64,000 bases of DNA. It comes from Candidatus Melainabacteria bacterium (GTDB lineage: Bacteria; Cyanobacteriota; Vampirovibrionia; Obscuribacterales; Obscuribacteraceae). Below are positions 60,208-64,000 of the stretch, piece after piece. The notes beneath the pieces were generated by a model. That model saw only the letters and a list, made by a program, of their open reading frames with translations, was not told where the DNA came from and searched no databases. Location: contig RXJR01000028.1 in assembly GCA_003963305.1 (NCBI GenBank), positions 124,001 to 188,000 on the forward strand, given 5' to 3'. The position numbers and the translations under genes were made by a program. Position 1 is the first letter of the stretch, and each line of letters starts with the position of its first letter.

Positions 60208-60777
60208 ATGGCAAAAAAGAAATATATCACGGCGCTTTTAGTATCAACGTTTGTTTCCATTCAACTGGCAGGTGCCCAGACGTCGGTAAAGCAGACATCA
60301 GGGCAAACAAAGCTCGAACGAGCTCTGTTCTCAGAGGGCTGTTTCTGGAAAGTGCAGAGCGTGTTTAGCAAAGTGCCAGGGGTCGTGAAGACCACAGTCG
60401 GTTATTGTGGTGGCAAAGTTTCAAATCCTACTTACAAGATGGTTTGTTCAGACACAACAGGACACGCCGAGACGTGCCTGGTCGAGTTCGACCCGACTAA
60501 AACCTCCTATCACAAATTACTGGAAACTTTCTTTGCCAGCCATGACCCGACCACGCTGAACAGCCAGGGTCCTGATTTTGGCACTCAGTATAGATCGGTA
60601 ATCTTTTACTCGACCCCTGAACAAGAACGTGAAGCAGTGCAAATGAAGGACGAACTGTCGAAGCAGCACAAATTCGCTTCGCCCATAGTCACTGAGATTG
60701 TCCCGGCGAAGCAGTTCTACTCAGCCGAAAAATATCATCAGAACTACTTCGAGAAACATGGAATGGTCTGTCACTGA
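60208..60777 (+). CDS. msrA: Exported peptide methionine-S-sulfoxide reductase
   Basis: A 189-residue MsrA starting at ATG 60208. The signal peptide (LLVSTFVSIQLAGAQ) directs it out of the cytosol. The catalytic motif is GCFW (SEGCFWKVQSVFSKVPGV), then GYCGGKVSNPTY, GHAETCLVEFDPTKTSY, FFASHDPTTLNSQGPDFGTQYRSVIF, and the HQNYF close, all standard. It reduces the S epimer of methionine sulfoxide in oxidised exported proteins; the electron donor is not encoded nearby. MsrB follows 64 bp later, so the two repair both epimers together. Confidence 0.93.
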   Translation: MAKKKYITALLVSTFVSIQLAGAQTSVKQTSGQTKLERALFSEGCFWKVQSVFSKVPGVVKTTVGYCGGKVSNPTYKMVCSDTTGHAETCLVEFDPTKTSYHKLLETFFASHDPTTLNSQGPDFGTQYRSVIFYSTPEQEREAVQMKDELSKQHKFASPIVTEIVPAKQFYSAEKYHQNYFEKHGMVCH

Positions 60778-60841
60778 TGTAGTAGAAAGTGGAAAGTAGA
60801 AAAAAGAAAACAAAAAGCAAAAGCTAACAAAGAAGACAAAA

Positions 60842-61369
60842 ATGAGAAATTCAGTCAAAAATAATATGCAAAAAACTGCACTGATAACAAGCGCACTGCT
60901 TTCGCTTTACGGCTGCAGCAGTCAGGCAAAGGAAAACATTCAAGTGAGCGACAACGAATCCAAAACAAAACAAGCAGAAAATGCTGTCAAAAAGCCAGAC
61001 AGTTACTGGAAACAAAAACTCAGCCCCGAAGTGTATCAAGTGACTCGCTGCAGTGCTACAGAGCCGGCTTTTACTGGTAAGTACTGGAACAATCATGATA
61101 TCGGACAATACAAATGCAGTAACTGCGGCGAACTTTTGTTCGATTCGAAAACCAAATTCGATTCTGGTACAGGCTGGCCCAGTTTTACTGATGCAGAGAA
61201 AAATTCAGTCAGCACTGCAACGGACAATTCATTTGGCATGACACGCACAGAAGTTGTTTGCAAACATTGTGGAGCGCATCTGGGACACCTCTTCGACGAT
61301 GGTCCGGCTCCGACAGGAAAGAGGTATTGCATCAATTCCGCGTCTCTAGATTTCGAGAAAACCAAGTAA
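60842..61369 (+). CDS. msrB: Lipoprotein methionine-R-sulfoxide reductase
   Basis: A 175-residue MsrB. The N-terminus has a lipoprotein signal ([11 protein letters not shown], Cys 25), so it should be membrane-anchored on the outside. The enzyme has the zinc-site pairs CSNC and [21 protein letters not shown], and RYCINSASL with the catalytic cysteine. A second cysteine (TRCSATEP) could resolve the disulphide. ATG 60842 is used; the 64-bp gap after msrA is purine-rich (Gly/Ala-type ribosome-site rich) with no promoter seen, so co-transcription is likely. It reduces the R epimer of methionine sulfoxide. Confidence 0.92.
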   Translation: MRNSVKNNMQKTALITSALLSLYGCSSQAKENIQVSDNESKTKQAENAVKKPDSYWKQKLSPEVYQVTRCSATEPAFTGKYWNNHDIGQYKCSNCGELLFDSKTKFDSGTGWPSFTDAEKNSVSTATDNSFGMTRTEVVCKHCGAHLGHLFDDGPAPTGKRYCINSASLDFEKTK

Positions 61370-61421
61370 CTATACAGCCAGGACAGGTGCTGAGGCAGTT
61401 TGCACTTATGCAGGCGATAGT

Positions 61422-62369
61422 TCAATTTGGAGAAATGATGCCCTTGATGAAACGAATTTTTGGATTATTTTGTGTTTCTCTCAAATGTTCAACGAACTGG
61501 TTCTGAACATCAACCAGATCAATTCCGAATTCTCTTTTAAATTCAACATCGAACATTTGATGTGTATTTGCCATCTCATAAACCACCCTGGCAATTTTCG
61601 TTATTGCGTTAGGGCACCCGGAGCCATTCAGGTCGACTCGAATGAATTCAATGAATTGTCTCCCCAACGGATAAACACAGTCAGCCCAACGTTCTTGCTC
61701 CTTCTTGTCCAGGTCGTAGCCTTCTTTCCTCGCTACAAATTTTTCTTGTTGAAAAAGCCAAATGGCATCATCGGCGGTGAGTCGATTGTCATACGAGCGG
61801 GCAGGGATACGTCCTGACGGGTACAAATATTTGTGCTTAGCCAGATCGAAACGATACTCCAGGCTTTGTGCTAATCCCTCGTCCCATGGACGGCTCCAGC
61901 CCAATTGCCTGGGATTCAATCCGTTTAGAGTTCGGTAAACCAAAAGGTGAGCAATTTCATGTGCAAGAACGGTGGAAAATCTGATCTTGTCCTTCTTGTA
62001 ATTTTCATAATTTGATGCCAGCAGATCGAGCTCCAGGGCTTCACCACCTGGCTCGGCATTTAGCGTTTTCTTTGCGTATGCGGTACTCAAAATAGCAACG
62101 CAATATTTTTTCTTGAGAGATTTGCTTGTCCAGCCTAGAGCTTCCATATCAAAATTGACAGCATCGGTTACCATTGCCGCTACAGCTTTGGCTTCAGCCT
62201 TCGGAATCCGACAATCTGACACAACCCGTGCGAAACTACTCTCATAGACAGTGGGCAGATTATAGAGTTGCTTATTTTCTGGTTGGCCAAACGAGGCGAA
62301 TACGGGCGCGCAGGCAGAGCCTGTAAAAACGATTGCCATGATAGCCAGGAGGTTTCTTCCAAATTTCAT
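61422..62369 (-). CDS. Exported zinc metallopeptidase (MA-type)
   Basis: A 315-residue protein with a signal peptide (LLAIMAIVFTGSACAPVFA). The zinc site is VLAHEIAHLLVYR (HExxH near 136), followed by PWDEGLAQSLEYR, whose Glu could be the third ligand as in gluzincins. The rest is helical. The start ATG 62369 overlaps the NDH-2 stop by one base, so the two are coupled. The target is unknown; the fold is close to peptidase MA-like families. Convergent with msrB, 52 bp between stops. Confidence 0.78.
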   Translation of the reverse strand: MKFGRNLLAIMAIVFTGSACAPVFASFGQPENKQLYNLPTVYESSFARVVSDCRIPKAEAKAVAAMVTDAVNFDMEALGWTSKSLKKKYCVAILSTAYAKKTLNAEPGGEALELDLLASNYENYKKDKIRFSTVLAHEIAHLLVYRTLNGLNPRQLGWSRPWDEGLAQSLEYRFDLAKHKYLYPSGRIPARSYDNRLTADDAIWLFQQEKFVARKEGYDLDKKEQERWADCVYPLGRQFIEFIRVDLNGSGCPNAITKIARVVYEMANTHQMFDVEFKREFGIDLVDVQNQFVEHLRETQNNPKIRFIKGIISPN

Positions 62370-63643
62370 TACTCTTCCAATTGGTCATGATCGCACACAA
62401 TCTCGGTTTCGGTAATTAATTGCGCTCCCCGCTGGCATGTAGTGAAGGTCCACAACCACTGACAAAAAACGAGAAATCGACTACGCAGTCCAATCAGAAA
62501 AAATATGTGGATTATCAACCAGCTCAGCCAGGCCAATACGCCTCGTGCATGAGCATTGAATGGCCATTTGATATTAGCGACTGCCCGCATGCGGCCGATG
62601 GTTGCCATATCGCCTTTGTCAAAGTATCTAAACGGCTTACGCGGCTGGTTGGCTAAGTCTCCGACTATTTGTTCCGCTGCATAAACGCCCATCTGCATGG
62701 CTGTCTGCGCCACCCCCGGCAACAACTTCCCATTTAGTTCAAGGTGCGCCAGGTCTCCGCAAATGAATATTTCAGGATGGTGCGGCGGGTTTAAAAACTC
62801 GTCCACTATCACACAGCCGCGTTTATCGACTGGAAAGCCCAATGACTTACCGAGCGGCGAAGCCTGCACTCCTGCAGCCCAGATAATCACAGCCGCGTCA
62901 ATTCGCCCGCTGCTGGTCATGACATAAGAATCTTGCACGTCAGTTACCTGAGTATTAGTCATAACTTCAACGCCGCAATCCTTCAATTGCTTGGTCGCGC
63001 TGGCGGACAGGTCCTCTGGATACGGTCCTAATACCTTCGGCATCGCCTCCAGCAATATCACCCTTGCTTTGGTGGTATCAATGTGACGAAATTCATCGCG
63101 CAGATAGACGTGACAGGTATCGGCAAGCGCCCCGGCAACTTCAACTCCAGTGGGTCCTCCGCCAATAACAACAAAATTCAAGGGCTTGTGCGTATTGGTT
63201 CGAACCATATCGCGTTCTGCTTCTTCGAAAGCAGAGAACGTTCTTCCTCTAATTCGAAGTGCGTCCTCTATAGTTTTAAGGCCAGGCGCATATCGCTCCC
63301 ATTCATGATGTCCGAAGTAAGAGTGAGTAGCTCCTGTCGCTAATATCAGATAGTCGAACTGCAAAACATCTTCGTTCTTCAAATGAACAAGTCGTTTTTC
63401 CGGATCGATGGATAGAACTTCATCCATCAGCACAGTGGTGTTTGCCTGCTTCTGCAAAATGGCACGGATGGGTTGAGCAATATCTGCCGGCGACAGAGTT
63501 GCAGTTGCCACCTGATAAAGCAAAGGCTGAAACGTGTGGTGATTTTTTCTGTCTACAACAGTGACACTGACTGGCGCTGAACTCAGCGTCTTGGCTGCAC
63601 GCATTCCAGCAAAACCACCACCGATGATCACAACTTTCTTCAT
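62369..63643 (-). CDS. Type-II NADH dehydrogenase (NDH-2)
   Basis: A 424-residue FAD-dependent NADH:quinone oxidoreductase. Start ATG 63643 (MKKVVIIGGGFAGM) has GGAAG 5 nt upstream; earlier in-frame starts lack one. FAD-binding is GGGFAG near the N-terminus and ICGDLAH near 295; NAD-binding is VIGGGPTGVEVAGAL near 165. QPLLYQVATATLSPADIA is a hallmark of NDH-2. Hydrophobic segments at the C-terminus (LSWLIIHIFFLIGLRSRFLVF) attach it to the membrane. It feeds electrons to quinone without pumping protons. It overlaps the metallopeptidase gene by one base. Confidence 0.9.
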   Translation of the reverse strand: MKKVVIIGGGFAGMRAAKTLSSAPVSVTVVDRKNHHTFQPLLYQVATATLSPADIAQPIRAILQKQANTTVLMDEVLSIDPEKRLVHLKNEDVLQFDYLILATGATHSYFGHHEWERYAPGLKTIEDALRIRGRTFSAFEEAERDMVRTNTHKPLNFVVIGGGPTGVEVAGALADTCHVYLRDEFRHIDTTKARVILLEAMPKVLGPYPEDLSASATKQLKDCGVEVMTNTQVTDVQDSYVMTSSGRIDAAVIIWAAGVQASPLGKSLGFPVDKRGCVIVDEFLNPPHHPEIFICGDLAHLELNGKLLPGVAQTAMQMGVYAAEQIVGDLANQPRKPFRYFDKGDMATIGRMRAVANIKWPFNAHARGVLAWLSWLIIHIFFLIGLRSRFLVFCQWLWTFTTCQRGAQLITETEIVCDHDQLEE

Positions 63644-63786
63644 AAAGGCTTCCATAAAGACATACCAAATACTATCACCTGGAAACACCTCTTTTCGATG
63701 GCTGCACGTACAACTCAGCCACGGACCAGCTTCAAATCCACAACGCGCAGAGACATTTCGACCAGCTACCGTTCTAAACGTGGCTG

Positions 63787-64000
63787 TCAGCTAACACTGC
63801 TCATCTGCAAAAAATTGGCTCGCAATTCCTCGATGCGCACAAGAGCTTCCTCAGCAGAACCAATTCGTTTTTCCAAATCCATGGCAGTCAAGTCAGCAAC
63901 TAACCTATCCATTCCCTCTGATATGTTTTCATCGAGGCTTCTAGGAGATGTGACTGACAAAGGAACAGGCTCCTGGGCAGTAAGCAAAAAACTCAGGGTA
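63787..64000 (-). CDS. C-terminal fragment of an unknown protein
   Basis: The minus-strand frame from the window edge to the stop at 63787 is open throughout (about 70 codons). It encodes a charged, mostly helical tail (MDRLVADLTAMDLEKRIGSAEEALVRIEELRANFL). The start, if any, is probably outside the window. It reads toward NDH-2 but is 143 bp upstream of it. Not enough remains to name a family. Confidence 0.4.
   Translation of the reverse strand, partial: TLSFLLTAQEPVPLSVTSPRSLDENISEGMDRLVADLTAMDLEKRIGSAEEALVRIEELRANFLQMSSVS

Overview
The window looks like a piece of chromosome from a deep-branching, aerobic Gram-negative bacterium of roughly even base composition. My best guess is a non-photosynthetic relative of the Cyanobacteria (Vampirovibrionia/Melainabacteria, Obscuribacterales-like). 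Planctomycetes or Acidobacteria are the main alternatives. This rests on the gene set, not on a marker gene: tripartite efflux genes, lipoproteins and Tat/Sec exported enzymes; three Ser/Thr kinases with membrane anchors, two of them ending in leucine-rich repeats; a bacterial alpha-2-macroglobulin; a GH14 beta-amylase; an arylsulfatase with its formylglycine enzyme; NDH-2; exported MsrA/MsrB. I saw no rRNA, tRNA, transposase, phage gene or CRISPR array.

Region 1 (1-16.2 kb): the tail of an OPT-family transporter, then a long minus-strand block. In transcription order it holds two unknown exported proteins, then a tight operon: NTF2-like protein, glycine-rich secreted protein, RND pump, membrane-fusion adaptor, TolC channel and MscS channel. 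An orphan VirD4/TraG-like ATPase with a zinc ribbon follows.

Region 2 (16.2-31 kb): small unknown genes behind a cluster of TACCCAG boxes, a 1002-residue protein ending in a beta-amylase, a GNAT acetyltransferase, a TPR/J-domain protein, an exported glucosaminidase-like protein, a secreted protein with a clear terminator, an orphan adaptor lipoprotein, a small exported helical protein, a HAD-phosphatase/HerA-like ATPase fusion, a membrane protein and an ArgD-type aminotransferase.

Region 3 (31-39 kb): a proline-rich thioredoxin-CAP fusion; a Tat-exported phosphoesterase with a CuA-like cupredoxin; divergent from these, a membrane protein/ECF sigma/anti-sigma operon sharing a perfect palindrome; and a kinase-LRR receptor.

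Region 4 (39-44 kb): an apparently independent structured RNA with its own promoter and strong terminator. It is followed by a small gene and a permease/acyltransferase/proline-iminopeptidase run ending in a short tandem-repeat array.

Region 5 (44-64 kb): a 2114-residue alpha-2-macroglobulin, a small exported paralogue of the 26-kb protein, the FGE/sulfatase pair, a TPR-aspartic protease, a Gln/Pro-rich acidic protein, two overlapping kinases, the exported MsrA/MsrB pair behind 19-bp direct repeats, and a metallopeptidase/NDH-2 pair.

The common theme is envelope biology: efflux, tension release, extracytoplasmic signalling, and protection or repair of exported proteins. The strongest candidates for something undescribed are the RNA at about 39277-39485, the thioredoxin-CAP fusion, the HAD-HerA fusion and the beta-amylase fusion. 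All functions are inferred from motifs read by eye; no database search was run.
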